Below are positions 44,032 to 53,230 of a stretch of 64,000 bases of DNA, piece by piece. The first letter of the stretch is position 1. Each line of letters opens with the position of its first letter. This DNA is from Bacillus paralicheniformis. GTDB taxonomy: Bacteria > Bacillota > Bacilli > Bacillales > Bacillaceae. The position numbers and the translations under genes are program-made. Where the stretch lies: contig NZ_LBMN02000035.1 of the NCBI RefSeq assembly GCF_001042485.2, positions 186,001 through 250,000 on the forward strand, given 5' to 3'. The notes beneath the pieces were generated by a model. It saw nothing but the letters and a program-made list of their open reading frames with translations, ran no database searches and was not told where the DNA came from.

Positions 44032-44655
44032 TTGGGAAATACGGATACAAGAGAGGAATTGCTACATATCGCGCTTGAGATTTTTGCTACGAAAGGATAT
44101 CACGCGACAAAAATTTCAGACATCGTAAAACAGGCTGGCGTTGCACAGGGAACTTTTTACTGGCACTTCAAAAGCAAAGAAGAAATCGTCAAGGAAATCA
44201 TAGACAAGGGGAAAGAAAACCTTCTTGCAGCCATTCATCAAGGCTACAGGCAGACGTTTGCTCTTACAGATGATATGATCCAATCCACGACAGCCCTTAT
44301 GAAAAGAATTTTTACGTTTGCACAGGAGAACCGAAACTTAATGACGTTTTTATTAGTCAAGGGACAAGGCGCCGATCCGGAAATCAGGGAGGCAATCGAA
44401 GAGGCGCTGATCAGTGTTGAACAAGCATTTAAAAAGAACATCCAAAGGGCTACAGAGCTTGGCATGCTAAATTCCTCCCATAATACTGATCTGCAGGCCA
44501 CCATGTTAACAAGTCTTGTGTTGGGCACACTATCAAAATGGCTGTTTGGACCAAAGCATGATCTGAATTATGTCCCCAAGTTTTCAGTTGATGAAATGAC
44601 TGAAGAATTGGTTCATTTTGAATTTTTCGGGCTGATTGGCCAAAGGAGGAATTAA
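44032..44655 (+). CDS. TetR family regulator of the hydantoinase operon
   Basis: 207 residues, TTG start after AAGGAGGAAAA. Helix-turn-helix: LLHIALEIFATKGYHATKIS, DIVKQAGVAQGTFYWHFKSK. The C-terminal domain is of the FadR/YxbF-like kind (FTFAQENRNLMTFLLVKGQG). It is the first gene of a run of six with gaps of 2 to 32 bases or overlaps, so it is probably autoregulated and controls the operon. Confidence 0.88.
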   Translation: MGNTDTREELLHIALEIFATKGYHATKISDIVKQAGVAQGTFYWHFKSKEEIVKEIIDKGKENLLAAIHQGYRQTFALTDDMIQSTTALMKRIFTFAQENRNLMTFLLVKGQGADPEIREAIEEALISVEQAFKKNIQRATELGMLNSSHNTDLQATMLTSLVLGTLSKWLFGPKHDLNYVPKFSVDEMTEELVHFEFFGLIGQRRN

Positions 44656-44657
44656 AT

Positions 44658-45044
44658 TTGTCTATTATTCAAAAAACAAATGGAGAGTTTGGGATTTTTC
44701 ATGAAGCCGGTATGCAGGCCAAGGGGTCTTTCACTCCGAATTCAGACGGCCTTTCGCCGATTGAGCTGTTGGAAGCTTCATTAGGGATGTGTATCACCAT
44801 TTCTTTGCAAAGGATGTTTGAAAGGGACGGCATAGAAGTGCAGGAGGATGAATTTTCAGTTTCTGTTTCCGCCGCTAAAGCGCCCGATGGCCCGTCCCGT
44901 GTTGAAAAATGTACGGTTAGCGTCAAATTGCCCGAGCATCTTCCGACCGACTATAAAAAGAAATTAATCACCTCTGCTGAAAGGGCATGTACAATCGGCA
45001 ATACGTTAAAACGAGGGGTAACGATTGATACGAATATGGTGTAA
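44658..45044 (+). CDS. OsmC family protein
   Basis: 128 residues, TTG start after CAAAGGAGGAATTAAA, 2 bases behind the TetR stop. It is short and has the core GLSPIELLEASLGMCITISLQRMFERDG with the first Cys near 49 and ERACTIGNTLKRG with the second Cys near 110. It belongs to the OsmC/Ohr fold of thiol peroxidases. In this operon it may deal with a reactive by-product, or it may simply be carried along. Confidence 0.85.
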   Translation: MSIIQKTNGEFGIFHEAGMQAKGSFTPNSDGLSPIELLEASLGMCITISLQRMFERDGIEVQEDEFSVSVSAAKAPDGPSRVEKCTVSVKLPEHLPTDYKKKLITSAERACTIGNTLKRGVTIDTNMV

Positions 45045-45076
45045 CAACCTACATGATGAAACGAAGGAGCATGAAA

Positions 45077-46426
45077 ATGGAAAACAACAGTAAAAAACCT
45101 TCCTATACAAATGCTGATGATTTTGCTGTTACATCAGTGCCTGAAAATAAGAGAAAATCGATTTTTAACATTACGATTACAAGCTGTGCCTGGATTATCT
45201 CATTGTCGACGATTGTGACTGGAGGAGCGCTGATCCAGGGATTGAATTTTGCGCACGCCGTTTTGGCTGCCGTCTTAGGTATGCTGATTCTTGCGGTCTA
45301 TGGCTTTTTTCAAGGTGTAATGGGTGCAAAATACGGAATATCGACAACCGTTCTTGCCCGTCAGGCTTTTGGACGCTACGGATCGAGCCTTTTTGGAATC
45401 GTCTTGGCGCTGACGCTGGGAATCGGCTGGTTTGGCTGGCAGGTTGCTTTTTTCGGCACGACCATTTCTGAAATGTTTCCGGGTGTTTGGCTTGCAAAGC
45501 CTGAAGTCGCCATCGTTTGGGGCGGCATTTTAATGATCCTTACCGCTTTTATAGGATATCGCGGGCTTGCCGCTTTAAGCTTTATCGCTGTACCTTTAGT
45601 CGTCATCTTTTCTATATGGGGCATTGTGAGTGCTGTCAATTATTCTGGAAGCTGGCATAACTTGCTGACGTTTCATCCGACAGGGGACCCTATGACGATA
45701 TTTGCCGGAATTACAATCGTAGTTGGAAATGCTGCATTGGGTGCGGTTGTTTTTCCTGATGTGACGAGATATGCAAAAGGAGCGGTTTCAGGAGGAATAG
45801 GTGCGTCTGTCGGTTATTTCCTTGGAGGTGTTTTCTGTCTTGTTGCAGGAGCGGCAATGGCCATTGCTGCGAATGTTCCGGATATCGGGTCAACACCGAA
45901 TATTCCTGCCGCGATGAGCAAGCTCGGACTTGGATTTTTAGCATTTTTCATCATCGTTTTTGCACAGTGGACGACGAATGATAACAATTTGTATACCGGA
46001 TCTCTGGGGCTTCGCAATGTTGTGAACATTCCTAAGAAAGCACTTGTGGCGATCATGGGCGTGATCGGCATCATGATTGCATTATTAGGTGTCCAGAATA
46101 TGTTTGTGCCATTCTTAACATTTTTAGGTTTGTATGTTCCGCCGATCGCAGGCGTGATGATCGCAGATCATTGGATCACAGCACCTGTCATCAAGAAAAA
46201 ACAATATCGATTCGGGGCTGGAACAACTTATTCGAAGCTGAATGTTGCGGCGATTCTTTCGGTGATCATCGGGGGTTTTACCGCTTCAAAGGTAACATTC
46301 GGCATCGGACCGATTAACTCTACTGTACTTGCATTTTTGATTTATATCGTTTTTACATTTATTTTCACAAATTTAAATCTCCGTTACGAAATCGGAGAAG
46401 CGACAGAGGAATCGTCTGGTTTTTAA
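45077..46426 (+). CDS. NCS1 family permease (cytosine/hydantoin type)
   Basis: 449 residues from ATG 45077 with CGAAGGAGC 7-8 bases upstream; ATG 45053 and 45071 also lie in frame. Twelve membrane segments are expected, with FGIVLALTLGIGWFGWQVAFF, VVGNAALGAVVFPDVTRYAKG and FFIIVFAQWTTNDNNLYTGSLGLRN, the CodB-like motifs of nucleobase-cation symporters. Since hydantoinase-type genes follow, it probably imports a cyclic amide such as a hydantoin, a pyrimidine or a lactam. Confidence 0.87.
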   Translation: MENNSKKPSYTNADDFAVTSVPENKRKSIFNITITSCAWIISLSTIVTGGALIQGLNFAHAVLAAVLGMLILAVYGFFQGVMGAKYGISTTVLARQAFGRYGSSLFGIVLALTLGIGWFGWQVAFFGTTISEMFPGVWLAKPEVAIVWGGILMILTAFIGYRGLAALSFIAVPLVVIFSIWGIVSAVNYSGSWHNLLTFHPTGDPMTIFAGITIVVGNAALGAVVFPDVTRYAKGAVSGGIGASVGYFLGGVFCLVAGAAMAIAANVPDIGSTPNIPAAMSKLGLGFLAFFIIVFAQWTTNDNNLYTGSLGLRNVVNIPKKALVAIMGVIGIMIALLGVQNMFVPFLTFLGLYVPPIAGVMIADHWITAPVIKKKQYRFGAGTTYSKLNVAAILSVIIGGFTASKVTFGIGPINSTVLAFLIYIVFTFIFTNLNLRYEIGEATEESSGF

Positions 46427-46450
46427 GCGGATAAGGAGGAAAGGTTTTCA

Positions 46451-48556
46451 ATGATGAATGAAAAAAACCAATGGGTATTTGGAATTGATGTCGGCGGGAC
46501 GTTTACAGATTTAGTGGCTGTCAACAAGGGAGGGAAAATGGTTTCGACGAAGACGCCTTCAACCCCTGATCAGTCTGATGGTGTCATGAACGGAATTAAA
46601 AAAATGGCTGAAATCATCGGAATAGACGTAAAGGACCTGTTAGCCAATAGTCCATTAGTGGTCCATGGAACAACAGTTGCCACTAACGCTTTGCTGGAAT
46701 ATAACGGAGCAAAGGTGGGGCTTCTCACAACGGAAGGCTTTCGGGACGAAATCGAATTCCGCCGCGCGTACAAAGAAAGCGTGTTTTCTCCGCGCTTGGA
46801 AGCACCTTATCAAATTGTCCCAAGAAGATATCGTGTGGGGATTCCTGAACGACTGGATCATACAGGAAATGTCGTAACTGAGCTTGATGAAGAAGCCGTC
46901 CGCCGGGCAGTCCGAGGGTTTATCCAAGAGGGGATCGAGGCGATTGCTGTATGCTTTCTGTTCAGCTTCATGAATCCTTCGCACGAAGTCCGCGTTAAAG
47001 AGATTATTCAAGAGGAAGCTCCCGGCATGTTTGTATCGTTATCGTATGAAGTGCTGCCGCAGATTCGGGAATTTGAACGGGTGAGCACGACCATTGTCAA
47101 CGCGTTTACCGGCCCTTCCATGCAAAGCTACTTGAACCATCTTGACGAACGGCTTCGCGAAGACGGATTTGCCGGAGAACTGTTTGTCATGCAATCTAAC
47201 GGCGGGGTCCAAAATGTCATTCAAAGCGGAAAATTTGCCGCAGGAGGCCTTCTCTCAGGTCCAGCCGGAGGAGTGACGGCTGCTTCCTTTATCGGAGAAA
47301 AATCGGGCTACGAGAACGTCATTACCGTAGACATGGGCGGAACAAGCTACGATGTCTCGGTTATCGAAAAGTTAAATCCGGCGATCACGACTGAGAACTG
47401 GATCAGCAGATACCGGGTTGCCCTGCCGATGATGGATATTCACACGATCGGCTCCGGCGGCGGAAGCATCGCCTGGATTGACAGCGGCGGAGCTTTACAA
47501 GTCGGCCCGCGAAGCGCAGGCTCCAATCCGGGGCCGGCCTGCTACGGAAGAGGCGGAGAAGAACCGACAGTTACGGACGTGAATGTTTTCTTAGGCTATA
47601 TTAACCCAGATAACTTTCTAGGCGGAGAAATGAAGCTTGACCGTTCACTGGCTGAAAAGGCGATCCGCACACAGATTGCCGATCCGCTCGGAATTTCGAC
47701 AGTAGAAGCCGCTCTTGCAATCTCACAAATCGTCAATAGCGATATGTCAAATGCAGTCCACTTTGTGACGACACAACGGGGTCATGATCCAAGGAATTTC
47801 GCCCTAATGGCTGTCGGCGGCGCCGGAGCCATCCATGCAGGCAAGCAGGCGGAAGACCTCGGCATTAAAACCGTTATTGTTCCGTCCCTTGCCCCGGTCT
47901 TCTGTGCGCTCGGCGATGTGGCAGCAAACCTTAAAGTAACGGAGCTCAGGACGCGCTTTGAAAGTCTGAAAAACGTTGACCTGCAAGCGATGAATGCCGA
48001 TTTTGAAAAGATGGAACAGACGGCCCGCGAAAAACTTGGAGGCCAGTCGGTCACCAATCAATATGAAACCCGCCGCTTTATCGATATGCGCTACGCCGGG
48101 GAAGTCCATGAAGTAACCGTACCGGTAAAATCGAGGACGCGGAGGATTACAGAATTGAATCTTGAAGCAACGGCGGCAGATTTCCATGACCTTCATGAAA
48201 GAATGTTTGCCCATAAAGATCCCGAGCACGACATTGAAATTTTAAATCTCCGCCTTGACCTGGTTGGCGTCAGAGAGCCGTTAAAGCTTAAAGAGGAGCC
48301 GTTTGAGCAGGAGGACCCTTCAAAAGCGAAAACAGGTGAACGCGATATGTATTTTGACATCGAACCGACGAGGACGCCTATTTTCAACGGATCAATGCTT
48401 GAGCCGGGCAACTTGATTGTCGGTCCGGCCATCATTGAGCAATGGGGTACGACCATTGTTGTTTATCCGGGACATGAGGCTCTAATCGATTCTTACCGCA
48501 ACTGTGTCATTGAAGTAAAGCACTCTCAGCAGGCGACTAGAGGTGGAAATGCATGA
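46451..48556 (+). CDS. hyuA: Hydantoinase/oxoprolinase subunit A (HyuA-like)
   Basis: 701 residues, ATG after AAGGAGGAAAGG. It is an ASKHA-fold ATPase: phosphate loops GIDVGGTFTDLV (residue 10), VVHGTTVATNALLE and VDMGGTSYDVSV, with SGPAGGVTAA and TIGSGGGSIAWID. It uses ATP to activate the amide bond of N-methylhydantoin, 5-oxoproline or related lactams, and needs a HyuB partner. The downstream hyuB-like gene overlaps its stop (ATGA). Confidence 0.92.
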   Translation: MMNEKNQWVFGIDVGGTFTDLVAVNKGGKMVSTKTPSTPDQSDGVMNGIKKMAEIIGIDVKDLLANSPLVVHGTTVATNALLEYNGAKVGLLTTEGFRDEIEFRRAYKESVFSPRLEAPYQIVPRRYRVGIPERLDHTGNVVTELDEEAVRRAVRGFIQEGIEAIAVCFLFSFMNPSHEVRVKEIIQEEAPGMFVSLSYEVLPQIREFERVSTTIVNAFTGPSMQSYLNHLDERLREDGFAGELFVMQSNGGVQNVIQSGKFAAGGLLSGPAGGVTAASFIGEKSGYENVITVDMGGTSYDVSVIEKLNPAITTENWISRYRVALPMMDIHTIGSGGGSIAWIDSGGALQVGPRSAGSNPGPACYGRGGEEPTVTDVNVFLGYINPDNFLGGEMKLDRSLAEKAIRTQIADPLGISTVEAALAISQIVNSDMSNAVHFVTTQRGHDPRNFALMAVGGAGAIHAGKQAEDLGIKTVIVPSLAPVFCALGDVAANLKVTELRTRFESLKNVDLQAMNADFEKMEQTAREKLGGQSVTNQYETRRFIDMRYAGEVHEVTVPVKSRTRRITELNLEATAADFHDLHERMFAHKDPEHDIEILNLRLDLVGVREPLKLKEEPFEQEDPSKAKTGERDMYFDIEPTRTPIFNGSMLEPGNLIVGPAIIEQWGTTIVVYPGHEALIDSYRNCVIEVKHSQQATRGGNA

Positions 48557-50031
48557 TCCAAGCTCAAATTCTTTATAGCAAGCTGCAATCGATCGGCAGA
48601 GAAATCGGGGATAATTTGCAGCGAATCTCCCGTTCCTCTTTGCTTTCGCAAGACCGGGCATTTGCTATAGCGATTTTTACGAATGAGCTGAAAATCGCGG
48701 TTCAACATCAATATGAGCCTGAACATTTGTTCGCATTAAAAGAAAGCGTGGAAAATCTGTTCGACTATTTTTCATTTGATATCGCAGATGGAGATGTGTT
48801 GCTCGTCGCAGATCCATACAGCGGCGGAACGAAAGGACAGTCGCTCACCATGGCGGCGCCGTTATTTCTTGAAGGGGAGCTCGTACTCTTCCCTGCTGTC
48901 CGCGCTCAGATGATCGATTTGGCCGGCGAGTATCCGGGCGGATTCCATCCCGATGCATTTGAAGTATGGCAGGAAAATATCAGAATTACACCTGTTAAGC
49001 TTTATAAGCAAGGCGTTCTGCAGACCGATATTCTTCGTTTCTTATTATCAAACAGCCGGGTGCCCGCTTCTTTTAAAGCGGATTTGGAAGCCATGTATAC
49101 ATGTTTGCATGGCGCCAAACAGCAATTGAAAACGTTTCTTGGTAGCTACGGCCAGAAAACAGTGACCGAATCGATCGACAGCATGTTTGAATACAGCCGC
49201 AAAAGGGTTGAGCACCATGTCTCTTATCTGCCTGAAACAGAAATGAGCGCTGTCCAGGAGTTTGAAGTTTCCGAAGGAAGCAAGAGTACAATTCATGTGC
49301 AAATTTCAAAGAAGGACGATGCGGTTGAAATCGATTTGAGCAGATCATCGGCGCAATCCGTAAAGCCGGTTAATTCGCCTGCCGCTTTAACGAAGGCGTT
49401 TGCCGTTTGGCCGTTCCTGGCGAGAATTGCCGATGAAATACCGATCAATGAAGGAACGCTTCAACCTTTTCAAACGAAGACGAGGCTGGGTACGATTTTG
49501 GATCCGGGATTTCCTGCAGCGACAGCATTAGCTCCAAGCATTACCGGCCATTTCATCGCTGAAGCGGTATATAAAGCCATTCAAAACGGACAAAGCACGA
49601 ATGAAGAATTTCCGCCGATTTACGGGACAGGTCCGCAGGCCGTTTTTTATCCGGAGCTTGGCGCTGAAGCTGAAACGAAATCAATCGTTTTGGCGCCCGG
49701 GTATCCATCAGCTTCAAAAGGCTTCGGGCCGCCTGCTTTATTTGGTCAACGGATGCTTGTCTCTGCAGAGGAATTGGAGCTTTACCACGGTTTTAAAATG
49801 GTTTCCCGGGAGTGGACGGACAATGGGGAGGAAATGAAAGTGTCTCTGCTTAACCAGGAGGACGATATTTATTTCAACCTTCTTCTGCCTTTTAGTGAAA
49901 GGGGAGAATACGGGTCTCTGTCAAGAACGGGAGATCGTGACGAAATCTTTTATGAAAGCACGGTAAACCAACATGTGAAAAAAGGCGAGCTCCTCGTCTT
50001 TACGTACTCTCAAAAGGAGGAGCAGCTATGA
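48553..50031 (+). CDS. Divergent HyuB-like subunit
   Basis: 492 residues, overlapping hyuA by 4 bases, AGAGGTGG upstream. HyuB-type blocks are visible but weak: FDIADGDVLLVADPYSGGTK, PAVRAQMIDLAGEYPGGF and VNSPAALTKAFAVWPFLARI. EIPINEGTLQPF matches the family EDIPINEGYMNP. Compared with the downstream HyuB it is about 85 residues shorter and lacks the C-terminal Gly-rich end, so it may be a structural rather than catalytic subunit. Confidence 0.84.
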   Translation: MIQAQILYSKLQSIGREIGDNLQRISRSSLLSQDRAFAIAIFTNELKIAVQHQYEPEHLFALKESVENLFDYFSFDIADGDVLLVADPYSGGTKGQSLTMAAPLFLEGELVLFPAVRAQMIDLAGEYPGGFHPDAFEVWQENIRITPVKLYKQGVLQTDILRFLLSNSRVPASFKADLEAMYTCLHGAKQQLKTFLGSYGQKTVTESIDSMFEYSRKRVEHHVSYLPETEMSAVQEFEVSEGSKSTIHVQISKKDDAVEIDLSRSSAQSVKPVNSPAALTKAFAVWPFLARIADEIPINEGTLQPFQTKTRLGTILDPGFPAATALAPSITGHFIAEAVYKAIQNGQSTNEEFPPIYGTGPQAVFYPELGAEAETKSIVLAPGYPSASKGFGPPALFGQRMLVSAEELELYHGFKMVSREWTDNGEEMKVSLLNQEDDIYFNLLLPFSERGEYGSLSRTGDRDEIFYESTVNQHVKKGELLVFTYSQKEEQL

Positions 50032-51767
50032 TTAATCAGGACTTTATTCTATCACAGGTGGTCGGCGGTTCCCTTGATGCGGTTGCCAGGGAAATGAGCG
50101 CCACTGTTACGAGAACGGCCCGTTCACCATTGTTTAACGAAGCACACGATTTTACGACGGGCGTCTTTGACCTTTCTGGCAAAAAATCGCGCCTTGTCGC
50201 GCAAGCCCCGGGCTGTACGCTGCACCTTTATGCGGTAGTAGGCGCAGTTGACCATTTATTGGACGCTTTTCGGTACGATCTTCATCCCGGAGATATTCTC
50301 CTGGTGAATGATCCGTATCATGGAGGCTCGCACAGCCTTGACTGGACAATCGTCATGCCGGTTTTTTATAATCGCAAGCCGATCCTGCTCCCTGCTGTCC
50401 GAAGCCATATGGCCGATAATGGAGGACCGGTTGCCGGAGGGTACAATCCGCGCTCAAAAGACATTTGGCATGACGGGCTGCGGATTCCGCCATTAAAAAT
50501 TTATGAGCGGGGAGAAAAGCGCAGGGATGTATTCGATTTAATTGTTGCAAACAACCGGCTTTCCCATTGGCTTGAAGGCGACTTAAACGCGATGATCGGG
50601 GCATGCAAGGTCGCTGCCTCCCGAATCCAAACGATGCTGGATAAGTATGGCGCCGAGAAGGTGATTACGGCCATTGACAACCGGATTCAATATACAGAAA
50701 ACAGGGTTCGCGATGAAATCACCAGCTGGCCGGACGGCACCTATGTCGGTGAAACATTTGCTGACCACGACTTTCAAGGCAACCGCGATATTAAGGTTCG
50801 CGCAACGGTGACCGTCAAAGGCAGCGATCTTCACATTGACTTTACCGGCTCCTCTCCGCAAGTAAAGGGCTTCATCAACAGCCCGCTTTCAAATACGACT
50901 TCATTTGCTTTTGTCGGTATTTCGACTTGCTGTGATGAGGATATTCCGATCAATGAAGGATATATGAATCCGGTAACAGTAACTGCGCCTGTAGGAACAG
51001 TTGTGAACCCGCAGCTGCCGGCACCGTGCGGACACGCAACTGCGTGCGTAGGAGCAGAAATAGCCGAGGCTGTTCTCCAGGCCATTTCCCAATGTGCGCC
51101 AAAACGCGTCGGAGTGAACGCCCATAAGCTTCCTCTCGCTTATTCCCACGGAAAATACGACGACGGGAAGCCGTGGGTGAACCTGAATTTTTACGGCTAT
51201 ACCGGCGGTGCGGGGGCTGCATACGAAACGGACGGATGGGGGCTTTATCCGCCTGTTATGACAGGAGTTATTCTGCCATCTATTGAAATGACTGAAGTTC
51301 AATACCCGAGCCGTGTATTAAAGCATGAATATACGAGCGATTTTACGGGAGCAGGCCGATGGAGAGGCACCCCCGGGTTGGATGTTCAGATCCAGCACTT
51401 AAAGGAAAGCCGCACAAGCGTCATGATGGCAGGGGTCCGAAATACAACAAAAGGCTTCTGCGGAGCTGGCGATGCACCAAGCAACAAGGTGATCGTCGGG
51501 TATGGAACAGACGAAGCCAAAGAGATCGAGGAAACGGCTTTTGAAGTCAAAATGCCTGCGGCCGGCATCATCCAATTTTACCGTGCAGGCGGCGGAGGCT
51601 GGGGAAATCCGCTGGAACGTGAACCCGAAAAGGTGCTGGACGACGTCTTCAACGAGTTTGTCAGCATTGAATCAGCATTGCAAGATTACGGTGTCGTGAT
51701 TGACCCTGAGACACTTACCATTAATGAAATGGAAACAAATCGTGTGCGGGCTTCCCGCCTTTCATAA
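50028..51767 (+). CDS. hyuB: Hydantoinase/oxoprolinase subunit B (HyuB)
   Basis: 579 residues, normal length, overlapping the previous gene by 4 bases, AAAAGGAGGAG upstream. It has the full family pattern: SATVTRTARSPLFNEAHDFT, PGDILLVNDPYHGGSHSLDW, RSHMADNGGPVAGGYNPRSK, VKGFINSPLSNTTSF, EDIPINEGYMNPVT, and the C-terminal GAGRWRGTPGLDVQIQ and RAGGGGWGNPLEREPE. With HyuA it would hydrolyse a cyclic amide in an ATP-dependent step. Confidence 0.92.
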   Translation: MINQDFILSQVVGGSLDAVAREMSATVTRTARSPLFNEAHDFTTGVFDLSGKKSRLVAQAPGCTLHLYAVVGAVDHLLDAFRYDLHPGDILLVNDPYHGGSHSLDWTIVMPVFYNRKPILLPAVRSHMADNGGPVAGGYNPRSKDIWHDGLRIPPLKIYERGEKRRDVFDLIVANNRLSHWLEGDLNAMIGACKVAASRIQTMLDKYGAEKVITAIDNRIQYTENRVRDEITSWPDGTYVGETFADHDFQGNRDIKVRATVTVKGSDLHIDFTGSSPQVKGFINSPLSNTTSFAFVGISTCCDEDIPINEGYMNPVTVTAPVGTVVNPQLPAPCGHATACVGAEIAEAVLQAISQCAPKRVGVNAHKLPLAYSHGKYDDGKPWVNLNFYGYTGGAGAAYETDGWGLYPPVMTGVILPSIEMTEVQYPSRVLKHEYTSDFTGAGRWRGTPGLDVQIQHLKESRTSVMMAGVRNTTKGFCGAGDAPSNKVIVGYGTDEAKEIEETAFEVKMPAAGIIQFYRAGGGGWGNPLEREPEKVLDDVFNEFVSIESALQDYGVVIDPETLTINEMETNRVRASRLS

Positions 51768-51769
51768 AT

Positions 51770-51822
51770 AAAAAAGCTGATCTGAAAGGAATGAAGACAC
51801 CTTTTCGGATCAGCTTTTTAAA
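51770..51822 (+). terminator. Terminator of the hydantoinase operon
   Basis: AAAAAGCTGATC, GAAAGG...CCTTTTC, GGATCAGCTTTTT: a long double stem with T tail. Confidence 0.85.
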
Positions 51823-51938
51823 TACTCATATGGTAAAAAGAGGATAATCGCTTTCAGGAGAGAATGTAAACATAACCGGTTTGATCTTTTAAGCCGGCGG
51901 GTACATAACAGATTAGCAAGTAAAGGAGGACAAATCAT

Positions 51939-52373
51939 ATGAAAAACAAAAAAGCGTTTTGGGGACCTTTTCTGTTCGGTGTGGGTATCATCGCCATGAT
52001 CGATGGCATTGTTTTTCACCAATTGCTTCAATGGCACAGCGTGTACATGGACACAGACCGCTCTCACCAAATTATGAGCGACGGACTGTTCCATCTGTTT
52101 TCGCTCGTCATTCTTTTTATCGGCGGGATCCTGTTGTGGAACAGAGGTGACTTGAGCAGCAGCCGGCCGCAACACATCTTTTGGGGAGCCTCTTTGTTAG
52201 GAGCGGGCTGGTTTAATTTCCTCGAGGGCATCATCAATCATCATCTTCTTCAGATTCACCACGTCAACCCGCTAAGCCCGAACCGCCTCTTATTCGACCT
52301 TGCCTATGACGCATCAGGCCTTTTGATCATTCTGGCCGGATGGCTGATCTACAGAAAAGGCAAACAGAAATGA
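51939..52373 (+). CDS. DUF2243 membrane protein
   Basis: 144 residues, ATG after AAAGGAGG. Four membrane segments with the family His residues: GVGIIAMIDGIVFHQLLQWH, GLFHLFSLVILFIGG, WFNFLEGIINHHLLQIHHV and GLLIILAGWLIYR. DUF2243 proteins are predicted metal-binding membrane proteins, possibly with heme or copper. No function is known. It stands alone. Confidence 0.86.
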   Translation: MKNKKAFWGPFLFGVGIIAMIDGIVFHQLLQWHSVYMDTDRSHQIMSDGLFHLFSLVILFIGGILLWNRGDLSSSRPQHIFWGASLLGAGWFNFLEGIINHHLLQIHHVNPLSPNRLLFDLAYDASGLLIILAGWLIYRKGKQK

Positions 52374-52650
52374 AAAATTGGTTTGACTCGCACAATTATT
52401 TTTCGGGAAAGCGCAGGTTTCAACAAGACCTGCCCTGTTTTTGTCAAAATTTGAAGAAATAAAAAACTCCATTTTAAAAGTTGATATGATCAGTGACCGC
52501 CGCTTGAAGAATTCGGTTTATGTAACAAGTTTTTAAAGCGCGGCAAAGTGCAACTGTTCACTTCAAGCAAAAAGGGGGTTCACATATTCAATGGAAAAAG
52601 GTGTTTATATCGTTTGACTGCCATCTTTTAAGAGGAGGTTTCCATATAAA

Positions 52651-52827
52651 ATGTTAAGTGTGCTGCTGCCTAATTTGCTTATCCTTTCTGCTATCATTTT
52701 ATTTTTATATTACATGATCGTATTGGTAAAGGAAAACAAGATAAATCGCAAACAAAACGAGGAAACTCAACAGTTGCTTAGGGAGATATTAAAGGAAGTG
52801 AAAAGCAAAGATTTAGAGCGGAAATAA
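52651..52827 (+). CDS. Small single-span membrane protein, 58 residues
   Basis: ATG 52651 with AAGAGGAGG upstream. A hydrophobic start (LSVLLPNLLILSAIILFLYY, about 24 residues) is followed by a charged tail (KENKINRKQNEETQQLLREI) that should lie in the cytoplasm as a helix. No family is recognised. A short frame (MEKGVYIV, 52591) with an AAAAAGGGGG site lies just upstream. The following 52828-53230 shows no gene. Confidence 0.65.
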   Translation: MLSVLLPNLLILSAIILFLYYMIVLVKENKINRKQNEETQQLLREILKEVKSKDLERK

Positions 52828-53230
52828 AAGATATTATATTATTTATGAGCGCAGTCCTTATTTTAAAAGCGATTAATAAACCTAAAAAAGTGTAATGCAT
52901 TAACATGGGATCGAATAGACCCCTGATTGGCGAACTGCAATTAGGGGCTATTTCGCATGATGAAGCGTCAATTCATAGTTGAAAATGAAAACACGAAAAT
53001 TCAAAGATGCTCTCATAAGCAAATAAAAATTTTTAGGTGTTTTGAAGCGGATTTTAAGCTCCCTGCGAAGAGAAAACTGGAAAGATTATAAAACAAGTAC
53101 CCCTAATCCCTTTAAATAAAAATTACCTTAATTATTCCAAATTGTCATTGACATAATCCGGGAATAGGATATCCTTAAAGACAAACTTGCTGTAAGAATG
53201 AGGGATTTGTGGTAAGGGGGATCTTTAAAA

